A DNA stretch of 19,900 nucleotides from an uncultured Clostridia bacterium (GCA_948585895.1 CAPBNZ010000033.1:1-19900), one strand, 5' to 3'. Counted from the first letter of the stretch, positions 9,001 to 16,613 are shown. The notes: generated by a model from the sequence alone, not told the origin. Numbers and translations: made by a program.

Positions 9001-10384
9001 GTTTTTCATATCCATAATATGGATTTATGGTTTCTATTAGCTTATAGGTTCCTTTCCATAGATTGTTTATCTCTCTTATTCCTGTTACAGAATCTGTATA
9101 TATGGTTGCTACTGTACTACTATAAATAGCATCTCCCTTACTATCTATACCAACATATTGACCTGCTTTTTCTCCTGATGTCATTTGTAAGGTGAATCCT
9201 ACATTTCCCATTGGTTGGTTAGTGTCTTTATCTACTTTTTTTAATGCAAGTTTTCCTAATTGATAGTCATTTTCATATTTAAAGACTGCTTTGTTCTCCG
9301 CATTCTGACCACTACCTATTGCTTTTATTGTTCTAGTTTTTGTCTCGCCACTTGCTATATATCCATAATTAGGTTGTCCAATAGCGTTATTTTTAACTTC
9401 TATTTCTGTTACTTTATATTTGGCTTTTGGAAGGTCTTTAATTTCATAGGTTCCATTTTCATTTGTCTCTATTTTATATTTTTCTGGTATGTCTGTTCCG
9501 TCAAATTTTTCAAATTTCTTTGTCTTTTTGTTATAATAATGGTTTTTTCCGTTTTGTACTGTAAATACAACACCTTTCATTGGTTTCCCGGTTAGACTAG
9601 ATATTTTCTCGATGAAGATGGAACCAGTATCTGGTCCATCATCATCTGTTTTAGCTCTTCCAAAAAACATCCTAGATTGTCCAAAACCATTATTTCCCTC
9701 TACTTCCATGGTTGTAATTAAAAGTCTAAGTTTATAGCCTTCTTCAACTCCACTTTCTACTACGTTATCTCCTTTTATTTCATCTGGTAAATCATTCACA
9801 TCACCTGCATATTCTCCACTATTTCCAGAAACTGGGTAATATGTATGTGCGTTTTGTAATATTGCTTTATTCGCCCAATAATAATTAGCACCATAAGATT
9901 GCTTTAGATTTTCGGATTTTAAATCCTTTTCTAATGCCCATCCTAAATTTTTAAATTTTTTTACGTTTGTCTCATTTTTAATTTGTACTTCTTCTACTTT
10001 TTTGTTTTTATTTGAGTAATAATATATCGTGGTTCCACTATTTGTAAAATCTATTACATTTTTTATATTAAATCCATATGATCCAGCTGGATTCGTAGCA
10101 TAAGATTGTATACATCTCCAATATCTCATAAACGTTTTTGCTTTGTCGCTTGGTTGCGACCCACCTTCATATATATTGTGTATTATCTTTTTATTTCTAT
10201 AGTATGTTTCAATTAATTTTTTGCCATCTAAGTTAACAAAAGTTTCATCGTTCTTTGTTACCCAATTATATATCTTTTCTGTTGATAAGTTGTCCTCTGC
10301 AGCAGCTTGCGATATGCTAAATCCTAGTAAAATTAACACTATTGATATCCATAAAATACTACTGATTCGCTTTAGCTTTTCCAT
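6095..10384 (-). CDS. Giant multi-domain surface protein with TPPTG sorting-like signal
   Basis: Seen (1429 aa): a signal peptide (positive KLKR, hydrophobic 10-25, AAA-ED cleavage region near 29); a unique N-terminal domain (about 30-250) containing one Cys (Cys91); two Cna-B/SpaA-like modules (GSIFIEKISSLTGKPMKGV at about 254, GKLALKKVDKDTNQPMGNV at about 377); an SdrD-B-like module (SGYVWVDK..., about 493-600); a long beta-rich region with the acidic motif DIDSNPGN...YEDDTDSSPA at about 909-934; a second SdrD-B-like module (MTGTVFEDETDK, about 946-1045); and a C-terminal tail TPPTGEN (1394-1400), hydrophobic helix (about 1404-1424) and KKKDN. Known: this tail layout marks sortase-anchored proteins; TPPTG is non-canonical and resembles the (S/P)PxTG signals of Clostridioides difficile sortase B. 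The ATG follows AAGGAGGTG, which sits inside the end of the upstream gene, 1 nt after its stop, so translation is probably coupled. Ligand unknown; adhesin or surface-layer role is inferred. Confidence 0.85.
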   Translation of the reverse strand: MEKLKRISSILWISIVLILLGFSISQAAAEDNLSTEKIYNWVTKNDETFVNLDGKKLIETYYRNKKIIHNIYEGGSQPSDKAKTFMRYWRCIQSYATNPAGSYGFNIKNVIDFTNSGTTIYYYSNKNKKVEEVQIKNETNVKKFKNLGWALEKDLKSENLKQSYGANYYWANKAILQNAHTYYPVSGNSGEYAGDVNDLPDEIKGDNVVESGVEEGYKLRLLITTMEVEGNNGFGQSRMFFGRAKTDDDGPDTGSIFIEKISSLTGKPMKGVVFTVQNGKNHYYNKKTKKFEKFDGTDIPEKYKIETNENGTYEIKDLPKAKYKVTEIEVKNNAIGQPNYGYIASGETKTRTIKAIGSGQNAENKAVFKYENDYQLGKLALKKVDKDTNQPMGNVGFTLQMTSGEKAGQYVGIDSKGDAIYSSTVATIYTDSVTGIREINNLWKGTYKLIETINPYYGYEKLPKVIDGNLVIDGNNQLRIVIATNKRTYIKLSGYVWVDKIDKSKQSQRNDLYKDGDYDSEDILLDGITVRLKDRTTGETVKQATTSQLNRYKDAGNNGHGEYLFEDVLIEKLGDYYIEFEYDGLTYQNVIPHIDKNNGSKAAERSREEFNQQFSTIEGEGREKGYTKNAQGDKKFDLSYNINEQEHTATLINKGQYTITSDTDVPAFSIQSKYTGQGEIKYINLGLQEREKPDIALVKDIQNVKVEVNGYGHIYNYDRRFQNAGEYGDGFNVGVKFGQKYGNMEYGRAIYKSDYLYKNETDKSRELKVYITYKITMKNQSSNLIAKVNSIADYYDSKYEITGITTNLDELEKLPYEGTIRGNLATSAKESEYNSKYKKVVINNNTTIGSEKQESIYVQFKLDKEQVVSILDGKNEGEKADNGNLLDNVAEINSYSIYDKENKPYAGIDIDSNPGNCIPGEKNTYEDDTDSSPALRLEVAEARKMTGTVFEDETDKNLKTGETRQGDRTYQKGEKTISGVTVKLQDKDGNTAKILEGDGWKEAETTTNEYGSFEIKNYIPGEYKIVYTWGDETYPVQNYKGTIYTKERWDKNKENLTWYKDEVETRYTDAIDNYETRTKIDDEMKTVNEADIKITKMDSITPNMKINVEYEPETASAEDRYTYEIKNIDFGIVERARQQLDITKDVTGVKITLANGQTIINATIDDNGKLQGETKGLTYMGPANGNNGTVKAEIDNELIQGATIEIKYTIKVTNNGEKDYHSEDYYKYGIPDESKIIKMKPNVYDYLDSQMVLKPESTGWEIIEESRYENEMNKQTIIERYFSEKEKDGIYQWETADKVTQELLVEWGRTQTQQRKAKLNNKTILHNEKLEQELEPGKSNSADLVTSKVLANTDEIDLNNDTEITEITRIGETGRIPEIKTSQVYDRGETVTVTPPTGENQNYTLPIIVGITALAILGAGIIVIKKKDN

Positions 10385-10385
10385 A

Positions 10386-13300
10386 CTACACCTCCTTATG
10401 TTTCACTGTTATTTTTCGTAATTGAAATAGGATAACTCCTATCAATACTAGTCCTAACATAACTGAAATAATTGTAATTATGATTGTAATTGCTCCTGTA
10501 CTGATAGAAACAATTACATCTGCTGAACTGATATCATCTTCTTTTTCTTGCTTATTTCCTGGTGTTGAATCATAATCTGATATTCCTAAGTCATTGCTGC
10601 TTGCTCCAATTTCTGCCGTATTACGAATTGTCCCTGTTGTGTCTGAACTCATTGTTTTTGTTAGTGTTAATGTTAATTCCTTTGTTTCTCCTGGTTTGAT
10701 TATTTCATTTGTTAGTGTTTGGTTATGTAGTTTTCCATTTGTTATATACCATTCTTTATTCATTTCTGAACTAAAAGTTAGTTCACTTGGTAGATAATCA
10801 ATTACATCATTTACAAATCCTGCTATTTCTCCTTCATTGGTTATTTTGATAGCATATTCAATAATTACGTTTGCACCTTGTATTTCTTTTGCATGTAATT
10901 CTACTTTTGCTAAACTTGTATCATTGTATTCTTGCATTCTTGTACCTCTTGTGCTTTGTGTAATTACTTTTCTAACACTCTTTTTTAAAGATAAGTCAAA
11001 GATTTGATTTTCATAGAATCCTGCATCTATATTTTCTACTTTGTTGCCTTTAATGTCTATTTGGTCTGTTACTGCTACTGTAAGATTTTCTTCTCCTACT
11101 TTTAATTGTCTACTAATGACATCAGAATTATTTGCTTCGGTTGCTCCTTCTACTTTATATTTTGTTACTGTATATTGATTAATATTGTATTTGAATGCTA
11201 CTAAATATCCATCAGTTTTTAAATTTTGGAATGTATACTCTCCATTTGCATTGGTTTTTGTACTTGCTTCTATTTTTCCATCTGTTGGATTCATTAATAG
11301 AACTTCCATATTAGCAATTCCATTGTTATCTTTTATTCCATCTTTGTTACTGTCTATCCATGCTTTTCCACTAATTTCACCATTTTTCTCTTCTTCGCTT
11401 GGGTTACCTGGATTATTAGGATTGCTTGGGTCTTCTGGATTATTTGGATTAGATGAATTGGTTAGTTTATAGGTAATGATATTAGATTCATCACTTTGCT
11501 CTGAATTATATACATTGATGTAATGTTCGAATTCTTCTATCTCTTCTTCATTTTCCCCTACTTTTACTTTTTCTTTCAGCTGAATGGTTTCATTTGCTTT
11601 TAATTGATATTCTGTATAAATTAATGAATTTTCTGCTTGTTGTAACTCATTTACTTTTTGTCCATTTTTTTGTATATATGCTTCTTGTAATTGTAAGATG
11701 TCCATTGCTGAACTGTCTTCTATTACTAGATTAACATCACGTGCTGACTGGTTAGTAATTGTTGTTGTAAATAAAATACTGTCTCCTTCTTTTACATATT
11801 CCTCTGTTTTGTCTGCTTCTTGTTTTACTTCTAATTTTGATTTTAGTTGTACTGCTGTTTTTTCTATTTGATTTGAATAATATGTTTTACCATTTATGGT
11901 TGCTTGACAAGAAAATGCATATTGTTGTTCTAATTTCTGACTATCAACTTCTCCAATTGATGCATAGAATCCTATTTTTAATTTTTCTTTTGGTTCTAAT
12001 CCTATTATTTTAATTGTTATTTTACGATTTTCATATTTAACTAATTCATATTTTTCTGTATTTTCCCAATTGGCTTGATTAAAACTGGTTCCCTCTGGTA
12101 AATTAATATCTACTACTATATTTTCTAATTTGTTATCTGTTAAGTTTTCTACTGTATTTATAAATGGAACTTCTGCATTTGCTTCAAATTTCATTTCTTC
12201 ATTATATCCATATGCTGTGATTAATTTTAATTCTGCTTTTTCTATTTTGTTTTCCATTAGCTGTTCTGTTTTTGTTTCTTTTCCATCTGCTTTAATTACT
12301 AAGGTTCCTTTTGTTGTTTCATTTTCTGCTTTTTTTGTATTAACGGTAAATTCATATTGGAAAGTTGCAGTTTGACCAGCTGCTATTTTTTCTTTTGTAA
12401 ATTTCATACTTTGTAAGCTTTCATCTTCCATATAACGTTTTACCATAACATTTTGAGCAGTTATTGGCTGCCATTCTTCAATTTCTTTTACATGAAAGAA
12501 AGTAACATTAGCATTTCCTTGTGCATCTGTTTGTATTCCTTCTAAAGAAACATTGTTTAAGTCACTTCCTGTATTGTTTGTAATATCAATGTTATATCGA
12601 ATGGTTTGTCCTTCATAAACAGCATCTCCATTTTTAATTTCTTTTCCTGTTGTTGATGCACTTACCTTAACTTTTACTCCATCGTTATTAATGTTGACTA
12701 GTTGATTGCTTTCTCCTTCTGGAGAGGTAAGTTTTAATGCGGAATAAGTTCCTAATGGTTTTCCTTGATATTCATAGTTTAAGGCTGTTTCTTGATAAGC
12801 TATTTGCTTTTCTTCCATGTTTTCTGGAATTTGAATGCTATAGTCTATTGGAATGGTTTCTCCTGGTTGAAGCTCTTTTGCTACTACTTTCATCTTTTTA
12901 ATGTCTTTTAAGTTTGGTAATTCTTTTGTCCATTCTTCACTGTTTTGTTCTATGTCTTTGGTTGCATAATAAATTTCTACCTTATCTTTTGGCGTTTGTA
13001 TTGCCTTTGCTAGTGGCATGTTGATTGTGCTTTTTTCCTTGCCTACATTTTCAGTATTTGGTAAGCTGATAATAGTATTTACCTCATTCATAGTTTCTTC
13101 GTAGTTGTTAATGATTTCTATGTGTGCATTGGCTTGTGTTGCTTCTTCTTGTGCATCTAAGTTTCCAATAAGTGTTTCTTGTGATATCGTTTCTAGTTTG
13201 TCATTTTCTTTGTTATAGGATTCTAATTGATTGTATAGTACAGCACCAAATTTTGAATTGATACGAATGTCTACCTCTGTTTTTTGTTCTGTATTTTCAA

Positions 13301-15254
13301 TGTTTTCGTTTGTATAAGTTAGTTCTATCTTTCCTGTTTTGCTTGGTGTTGTTTTGGCTAGTGTGATGTCTGCATTGATGATAATTTGTATTCCTTCATT
13401 CATGGTGCTTTGAAATTCTAATTGCTCTCCTCTCATTTGAATTTCAATTGCTTTTTGGCTTTTAATCAATCTAGCTTTTTCAATTTCTAGGTTGTCTCCA
13501 TAAAGGATTTGTGTTGAATTTACCTTTATTTCTTCTATTTCTTCTGGAAGTTTTAGGTAAAGATAAGGATTTTTCCATAAGTTGTATTTAGCATCATCTG
13601 ATTTTAGGGTAACGTTTAATTGTATATTTTCGTTTTTGTCTAAGGTAGATAGATTTTCATTACTTATGCTTAGTTTTGCTTGTGTTATTGGTTCTTGTAA
13701 TTCTATATTTTTTGTTAGGGTTGCTGTTTCTGTTTCATTGATTGTTGCATTTGTTTCGTTTTCTATGGTTATAAATGATTTTAAGTCTTCTTTGGTATAA
13801 CCTGTTTCTCCACTGATAGATTTTTCAATATGAATGGCTAAGCTTCCTTCTTTTTGTGGTTTGGTTGTTATGATTTGTAACTTGGTAGTTACTTGATTAC
13901 TAGAAATTACTAGATTGCCATTTTCGTCTGCTTGTGTATTGGCATCGATATAACCTATCATGGTTCCATCTTCTTTTTGTATTTGGATATTTCCTTCTTG
14001 CCCTAATATATCTAGCATATTATTTTTATTAATTTGTATCTTTTTATAAGTAATACTTTGATTGGTGTTATATTTTTCGTTTCTTGTATTGATGAAATTC
14101 GTGTTTTCTGTTAATTTTATTGTTTGCCCTATTCCTTCTACATTAGAAATTTCTGCTTTTAATTCTTCTTGGTAGTCTATGGTGTTATTGGTGTTTGCAT
14201 ACATATATCCTTTGGAAATAGATGGTGTTGTGATTTTTTCTAAACTTACGATATTTCCTTTTGGGCTTATTTCTATTTGCTTTGTTTCTGTTTTCGTGTC
14301 TTCATCTCTTGTATATAATTTTGCTCTTGATTCTGTTTCTAACTGGATGGTTCTTTGTTTGTATCCTATTTCTTGGTTATAGGTATAAATAATTTTGTAT
14401 TCTTCTTCCCCTGTTCCCCATTGAATCTGATTATTATTTTGTTCTTGTTTGATTTCTAATATTTTGTTTGTGCTATCGAATTGGTATTTTGTTTCTTCTA
14501 ATTTGCTTCCATTATGTAATACTACTATTTTCGTTGGCATTTTTTCTTCTAACTCTGGAACAGCAATTTTAATGGTTTGTTTTTCAATTGGTAAGGTATT
14601 ATTGTCTACACTTAATGCTACTTTTTGTTGTAATAGAATTCCGTTTTCTCCTAAATTGATATATTTTTCTATTTCTTGTGCTAACTTGATTTGTGCTTCT
14701 TCTGTCCATGTTAGTCTGGTTGCAATTTGCCCTTTTACTTCTTTTGTATTGGTATCACTTTGTTTATATTTTCCTATTAGTTTAATTTGGCTTTCTTGGT
14801 CAAAATAGTTTAAAGTATTTGCTTTTTGTTTTTCAAATTTGATTGGCAAAGTAATGGTTGCTTTTCCGCTAGCCATTTGATTTAATTCTATTTCATTGGT
14901 TTCTTCTTGAATCGCTTTGATGTTTTCGTCTTTTACTCTTGCTTTATCGATTGTGAAGTTAGCGTTTTCTATTTTTATTTTTCCACTTTCTAATACTCCA
15001 ACATTTTCTACAGCAATGTCAATCATCAAGTTTTCACCTTGACTGATTGTTGCTTGCTTGCTATGCTTTTTTGCTTCTCCTTCTTTGAAATATGCATCAA
15101 ATATAACATTTCTTACATTGGTAGCCGTTTTTTGTTCTTCTAATCCTTCGTAAAGTGCAAGGATTATTTGATTTCCTAAAAATATGAAATCTAGTCCTGC
15201 TAATGTGATTAATAAGATAATGCTTATCCATACTTTAAATAATTTACTTTTCAT
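10386..15254 (-). CDS. Giant membrane-anchored surface protein, SdrD-B and DUF11-like repeats
   Basis: Seen (1622 aa): an N-terminal signal or anchor helix (about 8-35); a very long beta-rich, E/K/N/T-rich region (about 45-1260) with repeated features of DUF11/Ig-like modules (NNTGSDLNNVSLEG, TNQSARDVNLVIED, LQPGETIPIDY, LEPKEKLKIGF); a linker of NPNNP/NPGNP units (about 1265-1287); an SdrD-B-like module (GEISGKAWIDSNKDGIKDNN, 1293-1415); a DUF11-like module (KITNEGEIAGFVNDVIDYLP, about 1416-1550) ending in DYDSTPGN...EDDISSAD; then a transmembrane helix (about 1579-1612) and a basic tail. No LPxTG-like motif precedes that helix, so it is probably membrane-held rather than sortase-linked. The ATG follows AAGGAGG at 15260-15266. 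First gene of the two-gene operon. I do not recognise a named family for the first 1260 residues. Confidence 0.82.
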   Translation of the reverse strand: MKSKLFKVWISIILLITLAGLDFIFLGNQIILALYEGLEEQKTATNVRNVIFDAYFKEGEAKKHSKQATISQGENLMIDIAVENVGVLESGKIKIENANFTIDKARVKDENIKAIQEETNEIELNQMASGKATITLPIKFEKQKANTLNYFDQESQIKLIGKYKQSDTNTKEVKGQIATRLTWTEEAQIKLAQEIEKYINLGENGILLQQKVALSVDNNTLPIEKQTIKIAVPELEEKMPTKIVVLHNGSKLEETKYQFDSTNKILEIKQEQNNNQIQWGTGEEEYKIIYTYNQEIGYKQRTIQLETESRAKLYTRDEDTKTETKQIEISPKGNIVSLEKITTPSISKGYMYANTNNTIDYQEELKAEISNVEGIGQTIKLTENTNFINTRNEKYNTNQSITYKKIQINKNNMLDILGQEGNIQIQKEDGTMIGYIDANTQADENGNLVISSNQVTTKLQIITTKPQKEGSLAIHIEKSISGETGYTKEDLKSFITIENETNATINETETATLTKNIELQEPITQAKLSISNENLSTLDKNENIQLNVTLKSDDAKYNLWKNPYLYLKLPEEIEEIKVNSTQILYGDNLEIEKARLIKSQKAIEIQMRGEQLEFQSTMNEGIQIIINADITLAKTTPSKTGKIELTYTNENIENTEQKTEVDIRINSKFGAVLYNQLESYNKENDKLETISQETLIGNLDAQEEATQANAHIEIINNYEETMNEVNTIISLPNTENVGKEKSTINMPLAKAIQTPKDKVEIYYATKDIEQNSEEWTKELPNLKDIKKMKVVAKELQPGETIPIDYSIQIPENMEEKQIAYQETALNYEYQGKPLGTYSALKLTSPEGESNQLVNINNDGVKVKVSASTTGKEIKNGDAVYEGQTIRYNIDITNNTGSDLNNVSLEGIQTDAQGNANVTFFHVKEIEEWQPITAQNVMVKRYMEDESLQSMKFTKEKIAAGQTATFQYEFTVNTKKAENETTKGTLVIKADGKETKTEQLMENKIEKAELKLITAYGYNEEMKFEANAEVPFINTVENLTDNKLENIVVDINLPEGTSFNQANWENTEKYELVKYENRKITIKIIGLEPKEKLKIGFYASIGEVDSQKLEQQYAFSCQATINGKTYYSNQIEKTAVQLKSKLEVKQEADKTEEYVKEGDSILFTTTITNQSARDVNLVIEDSSAMDILQLQEAYIQKNGQKVNELQQAENSLIYTEYQLKANETIQLKEKVKVGENEEEIEEFEHYINVYNSEQSDESNIITYKLTNSSNPNNPEDPSNPNNPGNPSEEEKNGEISGKAWIDSNKDGIKDNNGIANMEVLLMNPTDGKIEASTKTNANGEYTFQNLKTDGYLVAFKYNINQYTVTKYKVEGATEANNSDVISRQLKVGEENLTVAVTDQIDIKGNKVENIDAGFYENQIFDLSLKKSVRKVITQSTRGTRMQEYNDTSLAKVELHAKEIQGANVIIEYAIKITNEGEIAGFVNDVIDYLPSELTFSSEMNKEWYITNGKLHNQTLTNEIIKPGETKELTLTLTKTMSSDTTGTIRNTAEIGASSNDLGISDYDSTPGNKQEKEDDISSADVIVSISTGAITIIITIISVMLGLVLIGVILFQLRKITVKHKEV

Positions 15255-15483
15255 AGTCTCCTCCTTATAGGCATTTGCGTTTACCTAATTTCTCTAATAT
15301 TTATTATATATTTTATTTGAAATAAATCAATCTCTATTTTTTTATCTTTTGTTGTTGTTTGTTTTCTTCCATTACGGAAGGCTTTCTTCGTGTTTTTTTT
15401 GCCTAAATATTATTTTTTTATTACATTTTTGATATTTAGACATAATCATATATTATTATACACTATTTCCCTAAGTTTTTCAA
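15254..15483 (-). promoter_or_regulatory. Sigma-A promoter and long leader of the surface operon
   Basis: Minus strand: -35 TTGAAA (15478-15483) and -10 TATAAT (15455-15460) with a 17-nt spacer, essentially consensus. Transcription would start near 15448, giving a leader of about 190 nt. The leader contains CTAAATAT/ATATTTAG (15403-15410, 15432-15439), an AGGC/GCCT pair (15401-15404, 15379-15382), a perfect CTTCC-GGAAG stem with 5-nt loop (15366-15380), a G-poor A/C-rich stretch (about 15335-15365), a TAGG/CCTA pair (15268-15271, 15284-15287) next to the ribosome binding site, and AAGGAGG (15260-15266). This could be a regulatory leader, but no riboswitch class fits convincingly. Confidence 0.65.
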
Positions 15484-15494
15484 TGATTTCCTTG

Positions 15495-15529
15495 TAAAAA
15501 AACAACTTTTTATGTAACTTCTAGTTGTT
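15495..15529 (-). terminator. Terminator-like hairpin upstream of surface operon promoter
   Basis: AACAACT (15501-15507) and AGTTGTT (15523-15529) are perfect 7-bp complements. On the minus strand the stem is followed by a long T-run (plus-strand A-run 15495-15502, partly paired). It lies just upstream of the surface-operon promoter and would block minus-strand read-through into it, or end a short minus-strand transcript from 15650. Confidence 0.5.
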
Positions 15530-15536
15530 GCTTGAG

Positions 15537-15650
15537 CTATGTTGTAGGTTTAGGTTTCATTATTATTTTATTAACATTAAATAAACAACTTTTCCCTTTT
15601 GTTTTAGCTATCGCAACCAATAAGATGATGGACAATAAAATAATAAGCAT
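15537..15650 (-). CDS. Possible 37-aa hydrophobic peptide
   Basis: ATG 15650-15648 opens a 37-codon frame that reads MLIILLSIILLVAIAKTKGK and continues to ...KPKPTT, then TAG at 15537-15539. The layout (one membrane helix of about 15 residues, then a basic tail) and the terminator-like hairpin right after it are suggestive. Against it: no clear ribosome binding site (only AAAGAAA) and a stop codon five codons upstream. AT-rich DNA gives such hydrophobic frames by chance, so this is weak. Confidence 0.2.
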   Translation of the reverse strand: MLIILLSIILLVAIAKTKGKSCLFNVNKIIMKPKPTT

Positions 15651-15720
15651 GATTAAATTTCTTTAAATTAAGAGTAAACTTTTTTATCTTCTTTCATATA
15701 CTATACAAGAGGTGGTTTAT

Positions 15721-16161
15721 TTGAATAATATGAATTTTGATGAAAATACGATAAATAAATTAAAAGATATGATGAATAAGGGTGATTTGAATGATGTAAT
15801 ATCCCAAATCCCTCCTGAAATGATACAAAATTTTTCTTCTATGATGTCCCAAAATAAGCAGAATACTACTAACAATACTTCCCATTTTTCTAATGCTTCT
15901 CATTCTAATTCCAATTCTAATTCAGGAAATTCTAATTTTGACTTCAGTCAGATTGATATGAATACTATTTTAAAGATGAAATCTGTTATGGAAAAGTTAA
16001 ATACTTCAAATGATCCTAGATCAAATTTATTACATTCTTTAAAACCTTATTTGAGAGAAGAAAAAAAGGGAAAGATAGATCAATATGCAAATTTACTAAA
16101 TGTTGCTAAAATTGCTGACATTTTTAAAGAGAATAATAAGGAGAATCCTCATAATGGCTAG
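15721..16161 (+). CDS. Conserved-looking small soluble protein, unknown function
   Basis: Seen (146 aa from TTG 15721): a helical N-terminus (DENTINKLKDMMNKGDLNDV), a Met/Gln-rich stretch, a low-complexity Asn/Ser/His linker (about residues 45-75), and a conserved-looking C-terminal helical part (DMNTILKMKSVMEKLN, DDPRSNLL-like as NDPRSNLLHSLKPYLREEKK, then KIDQYANLLNVAKIADIF). The frame can be opened at GTG 15712, but that codon is inside the ribosome binding site AAGAGGTGG (15707-15715). TTG 15721 is 5 nt after the site and ATG 15730 is 14 nt after, so TTG is favoured. No signal peptide or helix for membrane insertion. The C-terminal pattern feels familiar from hypothetical proteins of Clostridia, but I cannot name a family. 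Its stop overlaps the next gene's start (ATGGCTAG), so the two are coupled. Confidence 0.75.
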   Translation: MNNMNFDENTINKLKDMMNKGDLNDVISQIPPEMIQNFSSMMSQNKQNTTNNTSHFSNASHSNSNSNSGNSNFDFSQIDMNTILKMKSVMEKLNTSNDPRSNLLHSLKPYLREEKKGKIDQYANLLNVAKIADIFKENNKENPHNG

Positions 16162-16525
16162 TTTTTATAATAATAACTATTATAAATATTATCGACCTTA
16201 TCTGTCTACCAATTTTAAAAATTCGCCAGATACTAGCCAACACTCTCCTAATCAGGACAAATCCTCTTTTCATTCCATTTGTGACGAAAATCATTCTAGA
16301 ACGAATGGTACAAAAGAAGATAAATCGTCTGACTTTTACACTTTTGGTCCCATCCGTTTTAAAAATCCCTTTTTTAATAATATCGAAGAGCCAATTTTTG
16401 AAATTTTGGGAATTGAATTGTATTTAGATGATATTATTATTCTTGGCTTATTATTTTTCTTGTATCAAGAAGGAGTGCAAGACGAGATGCTTTTTATTTC
16501 GTTAATTTTATTATTAATTAGCTAA
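16154..16525 (+). CDS. Small membrane-associated protein of unknown function
   Basis: Seen (123 aa): a Tyr/Asn-rich start (MASFYNNNYYKYYRPYLSTN), a polar, Ser/His/Asp-rich middle (about 20-70), then FGPIRFKNPFF and a hydrophobic C-terminus (IELYLDDIIILGLLFFLYQE, then MLFISLILLLIS) that looks like two short membrane helices separated by a charged GVQDE turn. The longer open frame starts at ATG 16100, inside the previous gene; ATG 16154 is preferred because AAGGAG (16138-16143) precedes it and the polypeptide from there begins independently. It overlaps the upstream stop by eight bases (ATGGCTAG). The upstream soluble protein and this membrane protein may form a pair, with this one as anchor; that is inference. 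No family recognised. Confidence 0.72.
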   Translation: MASFYNNNYYKYYRPYLSTNFKNSPDTSQHSPNQDKSSFHSICDENHSRTNGTKEDKSSDFYTFGPIRFKNPFFNNIEEPIFEILGIELYLDDIIILGLLFFLYQEGVQDEMLFISLILLLIS

Positions 16526-16572
16526 GATTTTTTTCTTAACATGAGAAAATAAATAGCTAAAAATATAACTTA

Positions 16573-16613
16573 CCCATATTTACTATTTAGAAAAATGTGG
16601 GATTTTATTTTAG
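16573..16613 (+). terminator. Terminator of the small gene pair
   Basis: CCCATATTT (16573-16581) pairs with AAATGTGGG (16593-16601), nine pairs with one G-U, 11-nt loop, followed by ATTTTATTTTAG on the plus strand. A good Rho-independent terminator about 50 nt after the stop of the gene at 16154-16525. Confidence 0.7.

Larger units (their letters stand above)
15255..15720. other. Divergent intergenic region, surface operon / small gene pair
   Basis: This 466-bp region between divergent genes holds the surface-operon promoter and leader (15254-15483), a terminator-like hairpin (15495-15529), a possible 37-codon minus-strand frame (15537-15650) and the upstream region of the plus-strand pair. 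A TATACT at 15697-15702 is too close to the ribosome binding site (15707-15715) to be a normal promoter for the plus genes; I could not place their promoter. Confidence 0.45.

Noticed and set aside
15375..15400. Plus-strand terminator (weak stem followed by eight T)
   Set aside because: The stem GAAG/CTTC has only four clean pairs and no plus-strand gene lies upstream to terminate; the T-run is more simply the A-run of the minus-strand leader.
15360..15410. c-di-GMP-I (GEMM) riboswitch in the surface-operon leader
   Set aside because: AGGC, AAAGCC and a TTCCG hairpin resemble parts of the motif, but the P1b hairpin is only a run of A, the ACGCAAAGCC block is altered, and the downstream conserved GGTAGG/GGTTACCG part is absent. 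It is at best a degenerate resemblance.
15697..15702. TATACT as the -10 of the plus-strand gene pair
   Set aside because: Its start site would fall inside the ribosome binding site (15707-15715), leaving no usable leader; a sigma-K-like CATANNNTA reading has the same problem.
16100..16153. Upstream ATG start of the second small gene
   Set aside because: The first 18 codons lie inside the preceding gene and have no ribosome binding site; ATG 16154 has AAGGAG at suitable distance and a natural protein start.
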